Positions 22,100 to 32,679 of a DNA stretch of 64,000 nucleotides are shown piece after piece; positions within the stretch are counted from its first letter, which is position 1, and each line of letters opens with the position of its first letter. This DNA is from Massospora cicadina (lineage: Eukaryota; Entomophthoromycota; Entomophthoromycetes; Entomophthorales; Entomophthoraceae): positions 1-64,000 of the forward strand of contig JAKSZP010012128.1 of assembly GCA_022478985.1 (NCBI GenBank). The letters are read 5' to 3'. The notes under the pieces were generated by a model. The model did no database searches and was not told the origin of the DNA. It worked only from the letters and a program-made list of their open reading frames with translations. The position numbers and the translations under genes were made by a program.

Positions 22100-25000
22100 G
22101 CGATCACTTCTTAGCTAGCTTGATTCGCCCTGTTCAGCGGGTTCATACTATGAAATCCATCCTTGATAAATACCCCAAGACTGCTCAGAAACTAACCTCT
22201 ACCTTTCGGCTCAAGGAGGTCTTGACTTTGTTGTCTAACGCTGTAGGAACACTCACTAAGGTTGAAGTGGTCATTCAAAAAGTCCAAATGATGGCCATCC
22301 TGGACACTGGCTCCCCAGTCAACGTGATCTCCACTAAGCTTATCAAGAAGATAAAGCTAGCGCCTGACTTGGAGTACACGCAAGAAATTTGGAACTGCAA
22401 CTCCTAATAATACCGTGCTATTAGGGTATACTCTTCCCTTCCCATTCAAAATTGGGAACCTTATCTTATAAGCCCCTGCTGTGGCTTTGGACAACAACGC
22501 ATATGATATGCTCATTGGTAACCAATTTATGATTGAGTACGAAGGAATAATCAACCTAAAGCAAGGGGTCCTCTCATTACTCAACTATGAAGTCCCTTTA
22601 GTCTTATCCAATAAAGAACCCAGCAGGCACAAATACTCTTTCTTTGTTGAATACCCCCTTTCAGCTATAAATTTGCCTTATTCCACTTCTGGGAGCAACA
22701 TAAAGAAATTGCCTGATTCAGTGGATGCTAGGTACGGTATCCCTTTCTACGCTGCAGACGAGGTCTTGATTAAGCCTGGTGAACAAAGAGGGGTTGACAT
22801 TTAAATTACACTACAAATCCCACACCATTGCTTGTTACACCTCATAAGTATTGAGGTCGTTAGCCCTTAGAGCCTCGTGTATTGCCTGGGATACTAGACT
22901 CAGCCTACCAGAGGCCAATTACCATTTTACTGGGCAACCTCAAAAGCAAGGACATGGTCATACGAAAACACCAGGAGATTGGCAGATGCTTCCCATTCCC
23001 ATTAGAGGCCATTGAACATATCCACTCCGTTGGCCCTATGGAGGATTTGGGCTTACCCATGGACAGCCTGGTGTGTACCTTACCCAATGTTCATAATATA
23101 GATAAGCTGACCCTAGAGGTGTTGGAAAAAGTCTATACCTTGTTAGACGAATGTAGTGACATATTCTCCAAATTGGATACTGACTATGGCCACATGAAGG
23201 GCTGGTGCCACTCCATTGATGTGGGTGATGCCCGACCTATTAGGTCTAAACCTTATTGCAAGTCAAAGGTGGAGGAACAGCAAATGAGAACGGAGCTCCA
23301 GCAGTTATTAGATGCGGGCTACTCGCTCCTTCAAAAAGCCCTTGGTTTTTACCTCTCTTGATAATTAAAAAGAAAAAGGGAGTTCATCGGATGGTTATGG
23401 ACTACCACAAGTTAAATAACCTCATGAAGAAAATAGCTATCCTATTTACCACATTGATGACGCCCTATCTCAACTCTCCAGATCCAACTTCTTTTCTGCA
23501 ATGGACTTGGATAGTGGCTATTGGCAAATGGACCTTTCTCCTCAGGATCAGGAGAAATGCACCCTTATTTGTAGTGAGGGTCTCTTCCAACCCACACGAT
23601 TACCTCAAAGGTTGTGAAATACACCTGCATCTTTACAGCATGTGATGAATCATATTTTGCAAGACCTAAAGTTAACTTGTGTCATTGTCTACCTGGATGA
23701 CATCACGGTGTTCTCAAGAACTTTCAACGAACATCTTGATCACTTGAAGGAGGTGTTTCAACAGTTACATAAGTCTAATATTAAGTTGAAACCCTCGAAG
23801 TTTACCTTCTTCTAAAGGAAATTAGATTTCCTTGGCCATTCCATTTTTTATAAAAGGAATTTAACCAATCCAAGATAAGGTTGAAGTGATATCAAAAATG
23901 CCTCCCTCTAAAAATTTAAGGGAAGTTAGGTATTTCTAGGGATGATGGGGTATTACTATCAATTCATCCCTAAGTTTGCCCATCTTTTTAGAGCCTATTG
24001 TCCAACTATTGGCCAAGAACACTCCTTTTCAGTGGGGTGCGGAACAGAAGGCCGCTTTTGAGACGCTGAAGCAACTGATGCAACAACGCCCTATCCTACG
24101 GCATCCAGATTATAATAAACCCTTCATTTTATTCACTGACGCCTTTGACTATGCCGTTGGGGCTATCTTAGCCCAATTGTATGAAAATGGCGTAGATCAT
24201 TCTGTATCCTATTTTAGTAAGCTGCTTTCAAAGGCGGAACGCAACTACAGTGTAACAGAGAAAGAGTGCCTGGCGGTTTTGTTAGCTGCAAAGCACTACT
24301 GCCTTTCCTATATGGAACCACCTTCACTGTGGTTACTGAACACGCATCCCTAAAATGGTTACAGAATATGAAAGATCCTACTGGCCAGTTAGCTCACTGG
24401 GCTCTAAAGCTCCAGCCCTATGATATGAAGGTCAAACACCATCTGGGACACGTCACATGAATGTTGATGTGTTGACTCAGCTGCCAGTTCTTCACTTATA
24501 TAATAGTGAGGCGGAGAGGCTACATGGCCTCTTAATGACCCCCAATGACTGGGAGGATGAGGATGAGCCTGTTCAGAAGATGTTAGCCTGGCACTCCCAT
24601 AACACGAAAGTGGAGAACGGGAATTTGTATAAACAGGTGGGGGCAAAATAGCTGCCTTACCTTCAGCCCTCAGAACGCGTATCTGCTATCCTAGAAGCTC
24701 ATTCCACCCTAGGGCATGGAGGGGCAAAGAAAACTTATGAGTGTATTAAAAATTTGTACTATAGGGAAGGATGCTGGAATCTATCATTGACGTCTTGGAA
24801 GCTTGCCTTAAATGTAAGAAGAAATCCTAATTCAGACTAGATACCAGTATCAACACACCACCCCTCAACAACCGTTCCACACCATCAGTTTGGATAAAGT
24901 AGGTCCCCTTCCTCAGACTACTATTGGGAACAAGTTTATTCTAGTAGCTATTGATCATTTCACTAAGTGGGTGGAAGCCGTGGCTCTTCCTGCTCAAACG

Positions 25001-25730
25001 GCTAAGGCCACAGCCACCTTTTTACATCAAAACATTTTCTCTCAACATGGCTGTCCTCAAGTACTACTCTAGATAATGGTAATAACTTCACCCCCAGAGT
25101 AGTCAAAATCCTGGCCACATCTATGGGAGCCCAACAGCTTTTCTTGGCTCTGAATAATCCATCCTTCTAACGGAACTGTGAAGAGAGCAAATGGTACCTT
25201 GGTGTCCATCCTACAAAAAATGGCCTCTTCTGATCCACTTCACTGGGATCAATTCTTAACTAGTGCCCTTATAGCCTATCAAATATGTTATCACTGGGGT
25301 TTGAAAATGTCCCCATTCTATGTCTTGTATGGGCGTGAACTGAAATACCTGCTCTCTTAGTTAAAGATGTATTCTCCTCTAGAGTTGAGGAACTTGCTAA
25401 AGTGATGAGAAGATTGGCTCAACGCATTATCCAACTCCAATATGAGGCTATGACCAATCTAGCCAAAATGATGACTAAAGAAGGGCTGGCTGCTAATGAG
25501 CTCCAAACCCCCTACCTACCTTCCAAGTATCCGACATGGTATTTTACTACCATAACCACATCACCCCTAGAAACGGTAAGCTTGGATCAATCTGGGAGGG
25601 TCCTTTCACCATCACCTACAAAAGAGGCAATGAATACTTATAAAATCGCTAGCTACAGGAATCACCAACAACCAAGTACATGGCCGTTTCCTTCAACCTT
25701 ATTCTCCCCCAAAATTCTTGAGGGAGGTGA
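22100..25730 (+). pseudogene. Ty3-C pol (protease-RT-RNase H-integrase)
   Basis: Protease at 22260-22560 with AILDTGSPVNVIS (catalytic Asp codon at 22303). Linker VLPGILDSAYQRPITILLGNL. RT at 23260-23840 with intact YLDD at 23690-23701 (CVIVYLDDITVFSRTF). RNase H at 23990-24450 (TDAFDYAVGAILAQL, HASLKWLQN). Integrase zinc site at about 24700-24820 (HSTLGHGG… CLKCKK). Core at 24890-25360 with LDKVGPLPQ and LDNGNNF, but the catalytic Glu is Lys (GTVKRANGTL). GPF module WEGPFTITYKRGNEYL at about 25595-25640. No chromodomain. Several frameshifts. The C-terminus (FLREVMSD) crosses into the LTR. Confidence 0.9.
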
Positions 25731-26483
25731 TGTCAGACTTGCCCTCTTAGCTGCAGAGGAAGAATGTCTTGTGTCAAAAATAAGCCTAAACGGGGAAATG
25801 TCAGCCAAATACAAGTTTGAGATGAACCTAAAAGTGATTTAAATAATGATAACAAAGATATCGAGGATATTGGCCAAAAACCCTGGCCAATTCTTGGTGG
25901 AACTACACATATTGGGGTAGAACCATTTTGAATCCTTCATGGGCAAGAAACATAAAATCAAGCAGTTGGATTACTCTGACCACATGAAGGACCCTGATGC
26001 AACTATCAGATGGTACTCCCCCAGCCACAACCAGGTCCTTCCAAGCACCACGCGGGGACCACCCCCTTTTATAGGCGTGGCGGAGGTCCCCCAAGGTGAA
26101 AGTATTTTATCAAGAGGTAATTGGTTGAAATACATTAAAACATTACTGCATGGGTATATTCTGCCCCAAATACCCATCCCATCTGTTGTTTTGCTAAAAA
26201 AGTAACTCAAATATTCTAAGATCTAATAGGATAGTAAACCATATTTTCTAATTCAAAATGCAAATAAGCTATTATGAACCTATCCTCAAACTCCCCCCAA
26301 CCTTTGATTCAGTATAAATACTTATTGGTTGGATAAAAAGGGATCAGTTTTCTTTTTACCCCCAAATTTTTTATAAAAATAATAAAACCCAACTTATAGT
26401 ACGCTTATTTTTAATTTTATTAAAACCTTTGTGGGATCCAGTGGCTTAAGCACTAGCAAGCATAAGAAAGCTAAATTCATACA
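25731..26483 (+). repeat. 3' LTR of Ty3-C
   Basis: 753 bp, TGTCAGACTTGCCC to …AATTCATACA, preceded by the purine-rich CTTGAGGGAGGTGA. Includes GGGGACC…GGTCCCC at 26054-26091 and TATAAATA at 26314. Confidence 0.88.
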
Positions 26484-26488
26484 GAGGC

Positions 26489-26746
26489 CAGTGGACATCA
26501 AATTACCACATTAATGATATTTTAGTAATAGGGTGAAATTTGTGCTACCAAATTTGGTTGAATAGAGCTAGTCTGATGAATCAACCAGATCTGGAGAGTA
26601 TTGGTGACAATCCCAATAGCAATTGTTATCTATTTGACCTCTGACAATTTAAGATGATGATGATTGACAGCTTATATATATATAAATAATTATTAGTTAT
26701 TCAATACTGGTGACTGGAGCGGAGGATTTTGCAGATTTTTTTTATT
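26489..26746 (+). repeat. TRIM-T LTR T3, segment 2
   Basis: Resumes T3 with CAGTGGACATCAAATTACCAC, matching T2 CAGTGGACAATTAATTACCAA (12078), and GATCTGGAGAGTAT as in T2. It ends at the LINE-1 target CAGATTTTTTTTATT (26732-26746). Confidence 0.85.
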
Positions 26747-26893
26747 TAACTGAGGTAAGCCGACCAGGGGACGGACATTACCGAATATATGTGAAACTAA
26801 GAGAATAACTAACAAATAAAAAATTGGGCACCCCAGGGTACTCAAGTTACCCCTGTTGCCAGCGGGACTGCCAGTATGGGGGGGGTTGGTGCG

Positions 26894-29800
26894 CTACTCC
26901 AATGGGGTTTCCCCTACTATGGAGCAGGTTTGAAGGAAAGGATCTGTGTGGAGGAACCAGAGTGGGAACCAGGATTCTATGAGCGCTTTTTGTCTTGGTC
27001 TCATATATCCATAGAGCCAGGCTTGGAAGTGCTCTAGTAAGTGAACATGGAATTTGTTAATAATCCCGTGAATGGTTGGGAATGTGCCCTTGAACGTATC
27101 TAATGCAATTGTGTGTATTGTCCACATTGCAATGGGTATTATTAGGGAGCGGAGGGTAGATGTAATTGGTGACTCAATCTGGAGCGCGAAGATACTCTTT
27201 GATATCGAGAATTCCTGTTCGTTTTGAATCTTGAGCAGGCGTGCGACTTCCTGCCATATAGCTTTGGTTGGGGGGCATGTTTCTAGGCGATGATATAGGG
27301 ATCCCTCCCCTCCACATACTGCACATGTTTTGTGGAGGGAGTTGGAGCGGTCCGCCATCATATAGGTCCTTCTCAAACAGCGCTAGGCGTTTGCTCTTAT
27401 CCTTAGCTGCAGGAGTGGGTGGTGTGTCATTTTCCACATTGCTTTCTGTATGGTTAAATCATAGGGAATGTCCAGCATATCTAGGTATTCTATCCTAGCT
27501 ATGCTTGGGGTTGTTGCGAGCATATTCCTCTGGGGGTGGTTTTCTGGGTTTCTTAATTTGAATTGGGGGCTGGGTCATCCCCTTCCCTGTATAGTACCCA
27601 TGTTCTCTATGGTCCATCCCATACAGCGGATAGTTCAGAGGATATGTTTGAAATGAGGAGAGGTTCCATGCGGACCTGTTGCAGTAGGGTGCTTGGCAAG
27701 GTATGAAAGTAGTCTGGATGGACTATGTGGGTTGGTTAATTTGAGCGCCTGTGCAAAGTTAGTCCTTGCTGCTCTGGACCAATGTTGTTGCGGGAGGTCT
27801 GGAGCAAGGATTTCCTTTATCCATGTACTTAGGATGTGATTGGCATGGCTCTCAAAATCTATTAGTCCCATGCCTCCTCTTGAGCGTGGGCCAAATAGTG
27901 TTTCCATCCGTATAGGAGGGTGAGAGCCAGGCCACAACCAGCCCTGGATAAGCGCGCGAATTGAGGTTATAAAGGTAGTTGAGAAGGCTATCGCATGGGC
28001 TTGGTACCACAGTATTGGGAGGATGAGCGAGTTAGCAACTGTAACTCATCCTGTTAGTCCTGGGATTCTCCCCTTGAGGGAGGCTACGCGTTTGGATACC
28101 CGTTGTAACATGTTACTTTACATTGTCTCATTAGCATATCCCCCTGATTCTAACCAAATTCCAAGGTGTCGGACAGGAGTGGTGGTGTGAGGTGTTGCAA
28201 AGGGTAAAATGATTGGGTTTTTTCTTCGAGTGTTGGTGTGAGGTTCTGATGTTGTGGCCCAATTGTTTGTGTATTTGCATAAGAGGATGATTCCTGTGTT
28301 CCTTTTGTTGAGCGATGCATTTCTCACCTTGGAGTATTCCTCTAGAGTGTGTTCCAGCTGTCGGGCATCTTCATTGTTTGCTATACCTGATACGCAGTCA
28401 TCTGCAAAGGCCAGTATCTTGACTATTAGTTGTCCTTGTGCGGTTATCCCCATGAGACGTGAGTCAGATACTCGGAAGAGTGGGTCAAAGCTGAAATTGT
28501 ATAGCAGTGAGCTGAGGGGATCCCCTTGTTTGAGCCCTCTGTGTGGTTTGATCTTGTTTGTTAGAAATCCAGGGCCACATACAGCCATGGTTGCAGATTC
28601 TGTTAGGAGCATCGCCCATTTTATGAATCTTGGTGGGAGTTTGAAGGCATGTAGACATTCTTTTAGGTATGGCCAGCTAACACGGTCATAGGCCTTTTCC
28701 TGATCCAAGAAGACCAGGTCACCAGTTGCTTTGGATTGGCAAATGTTTGCAACAGGGTGAATGTTGTTCCAGATTGAACGCCCTGGTATAAACCCAAACT
28801 GGTTGGGTGACAGGACGTCAGATGCTATTGCGCCTAATCTGGCTGCTAAAATTTTTGTTAGAATTTTTGTGTCAGTATTGGAGAGTGCAATTGGGCGCCA
28901 GTTGGCCAGGTTCAACTTGTAACCCTTTTTGTAAAAGGTTATAACATATGATTCATGACCTCCTGGTAATAGGCGTGTTTCCAATAAACTCTGGTTCATT
29001 GATGCCAATAGGAGGGGGGCGATTTTTTGAAAATATTTTTTTAAAATTCGTAGGGTATCCCATTAGGCCCTAGGCATTTCCTACGTGGTGCACCGCGAAT
29101 TGTTTCTAAAGCTCATCCTGTGTAATAAGGGATAGTATATTGTAATTTGGTGGTGTACTTTATATTTCAGAAGTTTGAATAAATTCTTTAATTTTTATGG
29201 ATTCTGTTGGCATTTCGCGATATAATTTGGTGTAATAGCGGTGTACTTCCGCCTTGACCTCCTCAGGGTCAGTTTCCATGGTGCCATTGGTCTTGCGGAC
29301 CTGTGAGCACGCGGGCTGGTTTCCACAGGAGTGGAATTGGCAGAAAAAGTATGTCGAGCAGGTTTTGCCTTCCTTTATGAACTTACCTTTGTTCAATACT
29401 TTGATTCTGTGTTGGTGTTTGAAGATGAGATTGTTAAGTTGGGCTGAAATTTCTGCCCATTTGCGTCCCCAATTAGGGCTATAGCCAGATCTTGGAATAT
29501 TTATTTCCAGGTGGTCTAGTTCTGCCAAGGTATGCTTGATTGTGGCTGTGTCCGCGGTGAACTTGCATAGTGCAGTATGTCAGGTTTTGTTGATTAAATC
29601 TTTTTTGAAGTTTTCCCATGTTCTGATGGAATCTGAAGTGAATGGGGCTGTGAATTCTGGGTTTATAGTCTTGTTTTAACCCAGTCGGATATCTTGGGCA
29701 ATTTTATATTTTCTGGGTGAAGCTTTCTCCAAGGCGATACCTGTGTGTGGGATTGGGTTGGCGTTAACTGCACCATAACTAATCGTTGGTCAGAAAAATT

Positions 29801-30440
29801 GATCTTTTTTTGTTGTAAATTTGGAGATTCTTGAGTGGTGAAATTGTGGGATGAGGATGTGGTCAATATGACTCATCAATATGAGCACTCCCTCGCATAT
29901 GTTGGGTCTTGTCATGTGGGGAAGAATTGGTGAATTGGGGGGAAGAGCATCCTGTAAGCCAAGAGATGCCTTCATTGTGCGATATTCAATGTGTCCAGGT
30001 GGGTATCCCCTGGGATTAGGCCATCGATATGTATTGGGGTTATCCCAGCAGTTGAAATCGCCTAACATGATGATATCTGGTGAGAGGGTGAGAGTAGAAA
30101 TTTTTAAAAAAAATCGTTTTCTCTCAGTTGCAGTGCATGGTGCATAGATACATGCTAACGAAATTATTTCATCTTGGCATGTGATTGTTGCTACCAGGAC
30201 TTGACTGTGCAAGTGTGATTATGAATTTGTAATTTTAAATTTTTTGTTGTTTTGGACTATCACCCCACAGTGAGACGTCCATACTGATTGTGATGGTGCA
30301 ACCCTGGTTGACCAGGATTCTTCTTCCCCTTATAGGCAGTGGGTTTCTTGGATGGCCAAGATGTCTACAAGAGGTTTTTGCAGGAATGCCAGCTTTTTGG
30401 CTTGGCTCGTATGAGCCCTGGCTCCCGCGATGTTTAGCAT
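26894..30440 (-). pseudogene. LINE-1 ORF2 (EEP endonuclease-RT-zf-RVT)
   Basis: Starts at ATG 30440 (MLNIAGARAHTSQAKKLAFL). The N-terminal endonuclease of the exonuclease/endonuclease/phosphatase fold shows VDILAIQETHC (about 30345), LGDFNCW (about 30070) and SHIDHILIP (29870), but the final motif is FSDQRLV, with the usual catalytic His changed to Gln. RT spans about 29010-28150: LANWRPIALSNTDTKI, motif A DQEKAYDRVSW, motif B LKQGDPLSSLLYN, motif C FADD. A C-terminal zf-RVT Cys/His cluster (CAVCGGEGSLYHRLETCP) lies at about 27310. No RNase H was recognised. Frameshifts near 30300, 29790, 29150, 28120 and 27400. Confidence 0.9.
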
Positions 30441-30676
30441 CCCTATTGACACTGAGGTGCCTGCGGCACCTCAGGAGCAGTTGGGAGGGCCCTCTGGCCC
30501 TATCCCACCATGGCCCATTTTGGCCATGCTCTGCGTCTGTACTCCAACTCTTTCACTGCAATTGTTGGTTCCCTTGATCTGACCAAATGATTCAAGGGAA
30601 TTGCAGTTTTTTGCATTTGCATCAACTTTTCCCACACAGGTCTCGTGTTGATCTGATGCAGATTGTTAATTGGATT

Positions 30677-31890
30677 TTATATTTTTTTGGTTTGACTTTG
30701 TTGCATTGCGCACCACATTTTCGCCCAAATTGCGGTTGCATTGTTCCTCAGTATGTGCATGACTGATGACGCTTTGTGGCTCAGTCTAATTACTGTAAAA
30801 ATTTTTGACCTGGGCATATTGTTCTGATTGTTGGTTCGGTGAATCTCCAAAATATCCTCCCAAATTTGTCTGGGGTTTATGGCAGACTCCGCGTGTGCCG
30901 CTGCTTCAGCCGCTGCTCTCTTGCGGGCTTTTTGTGCTGCTTTATGCTCTTTACTTGTAACTGGGTTCACGATGGAGTATAGTCTATCTTCACCCCAGCG
31001 GAATGGGTGGTGACCATCAGTCATTTTGGCGAAGTTTTCATTATCTTCATCCATAGCTTTTCACAAAAATCATTTTCCATTAAGCCCTCTTTCACAGGGA
31101 ATGCATGTTCCTTGTGGCCCAGTGAGCCACACTGGTTGCAAATGGGCGGTGCGCGTTCTGGTGTAACTCAGAATGCAGCTGACTGACCCCCATTTGTGAA
31201 GTGAAATTCTGCTGTGCGGGGAATTATGGATAAATCCTCTTCCACTTCTGGGAAGGGGTTGATTACAGCGATAGCTTTGCCCATGCACAGGTTGGGCATT
31301 ACGCAAAATTGCTGTAATTTGAGTTGTTGGATTTCTCCATAGGCCATGAGACCTTTGTGAGGCTCCTCCTTGATTAACTTATGAGGAAGGTTGGTGGGGA
31401 GCGAGTCAAAGTAGATGAACAAAGTTTTCACCTTATTCCATCTGGTGCACGCGGTGCGCACAATTTTTTTACCCTCAGGGAGGGCAATTTCCATGCAGAT
31501 TTTTGCTGCGGCATTGGCTTCATCGGCTTTTTCAAAACCAATTTTGATCCAGCCACAGCCCATGTTGTTGGTGGCTATGTACACCGTGTGAGGGAAAAGT
31601 GAGGGCTGTGCCTCACATGTTTTATCCCACAGGGTCAGTAACTCATCCCCAAGGAAGAGTCTGATCCCGTGTTCCACCTTTGACAAAGGTTGGTTGAATT
31701 GAATGTACATGTATTACACGTGCTTTACAGTAAATACCATAAACCCAGACGGTATCTGAGTTTGCGATTTTTTTACAGTTTGGGTTCCTGGTCCCCCTCC
31801 AGGGCGTTTCTTGCCCTTAGTTGCACCGTTAAGCGCACCACTTGCTGCGACGCTCACCCATGTATTATTTTTGTTATTAAAGTCACCCAT
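30677..31890 (-). pseudogene. LINE-1 ORF1p
   Basis: Starts at ATG 31890 (MGDFNNKNNTWVSVAASGAL). The first 58 codons are open, one TAA follows, and the frame continues to about 31170. The central segment (WIKIGFEKADEANAAAK… CTRWNKVKTLFIYFDSLPTNLPHKL…) aligns with the hLINE-a RNA-binding block. A CCHC knuckle at about 31130-31090 reads C-X2-C-X4-H-X4-F (CNQCGSLGHKEHAF); the last Cys is lost. The C-terminal tail (30677-31054) is basic and Ala-rich (KARKRAAAEAAAHAE) and has no counterpart in the hLINEs. A frameshift joins the two halves. Confidence 0.85.
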
Positions 31891-31989
31891 CTTTCCTGTG
31901 TATGATTATCCAAATTTTCTGTTCAAATCAAACCATAGTAACTAAAGTGATTGTTATGAGAAAGAAAAGCCTTGACAGATTTTTTTATT

Positions 31990-32333
31990 AGTTCAGATTA
32001 AGAAAAATTGTGAATTAGATGTCAAGGTGTTTAAAAATTAATAGCGACTTATTTCAAGGATTATTATATCAGTTACTATTATATAACTTACCAGCGACTT
32101 ACACTAAGGATAACCATTTTGCTGGTGGAATGCTACAATTTCCAATATATGAGAGTGCATTGGCCATTATGCAGCCTGAAGGTTCTAAATTTCAAGCAAC
32201 TTAGACCAAAGATTGTCAACTAATTTATAATAATGATTTATTTACAAAATACTGGCAATTAAGGCTGAAGATGGTCAATGAAGATTTATATTAGTAACTT
32301 ATATATAATAAATCAGAGATTGATGCAGAGTAT
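31990..32333 (+). repeat. TRIM-T LTR T3, segment 3
   Basis: T3 resumes after the LINE-1 TSD (AGTTCAGATTAAG… GATGTCAAGGTG), parallel to T2 at 12345-12370. It runs to about ATTGATGCAGAG, where Ty3-D begins. It contains ACTTACCAGCGACTTACACT and other CCAG…GAGGAT-type units. Confidence 0.8.
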
Positions 32334-32679
32334 TACAATTTTGTCACATTTCAAAAATGGCAGTTCTTCCTCAAAGTTACTTTGGACTCTCCAAAAATAA
32401 AAGTTGTAACTGTATAATAGTAAATATTAACATGTGAAAAGACTTTTTATTCTTTTATATCAGAAAGACTTAATACATAAATTTTTGTTGAGGTTCGCCT
32501 TCAATCTGATCTTTTCAATTTCTTAGAGATCAAATCTTCTGAGATTACTTGATTGGGATAAGCGTGATAGTTATTAGGAGACTTGATGAACCAAATTCAC
32601 TCACCTCCCCTCAGCAACCAGCGGAGAGTTATTTGAGGTAATGGATTCAGGGATGTAAGAAGTTGACTAAATCCTGACA
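32334..32679 (-). repeat. 3' LTR of Ty3-D
   Basis: 346 bp. Starts near TACAATTTTGTCACATTTC (a changed TG) and ends …AAATCCTGACA. The segment TTCAAAAATGGCAG… to CCTCAGCAACCAG aligns throughout with 38460-38808. Confidence 0.8.

Larger units (their letters stand above)
20176..26483 (+). mobile_element. Ty3-C, complete-length Ty3/gypsy element
   Basis: A 6.3-kb plus-strand element with LTRs 20176-20934 and 25731-26483, a PBS at 20938-20950 and a PPT just before 25731. It is closely related to Ty3-B and Ty3-A in protein and partly in LTR. It is nested in TRIM LTR T3. RT keeps YLDD, but the integrase Glu is replaced by Lys and there are many stops, so it is defective. Confidence 0.9.
26747..31975 (-). 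mobile_element. LINE-1: Tad1-like LINE with ORF1 and ORF2
   Basis: A 5.2-kb minus-strand non-LTR retrotransposon flanked by CAGATTTTTTTTATT (26732-26746) and CAGATTTTTTTATT (31976-31989), a TSD of about 15 bp. ORF1 (RRM-like plus knuckle) lies upstream of ORF2 (endonuclease, RT, zf-RVT). The 3' terminus on the minus strand is …GTCCCCTGGTCGGCTTACCTCAGTTA, followed by no long poly(A). It is inserted in TRIM LTR T3, whose sequence continues on both sides. ORF1 with RNA-binding and knuckle domains, together with C-terminal zf-RVT, suggests the fungal Tad1 clade. Both ORFs are broken. Confidence 0.9.

Noticed and set aside
28254..28691. 145-codon open frame on the plus strand
   Set aside because: Antisense shadow of the LINE-1 RT domain, whose motifs are clear on the minus strand.
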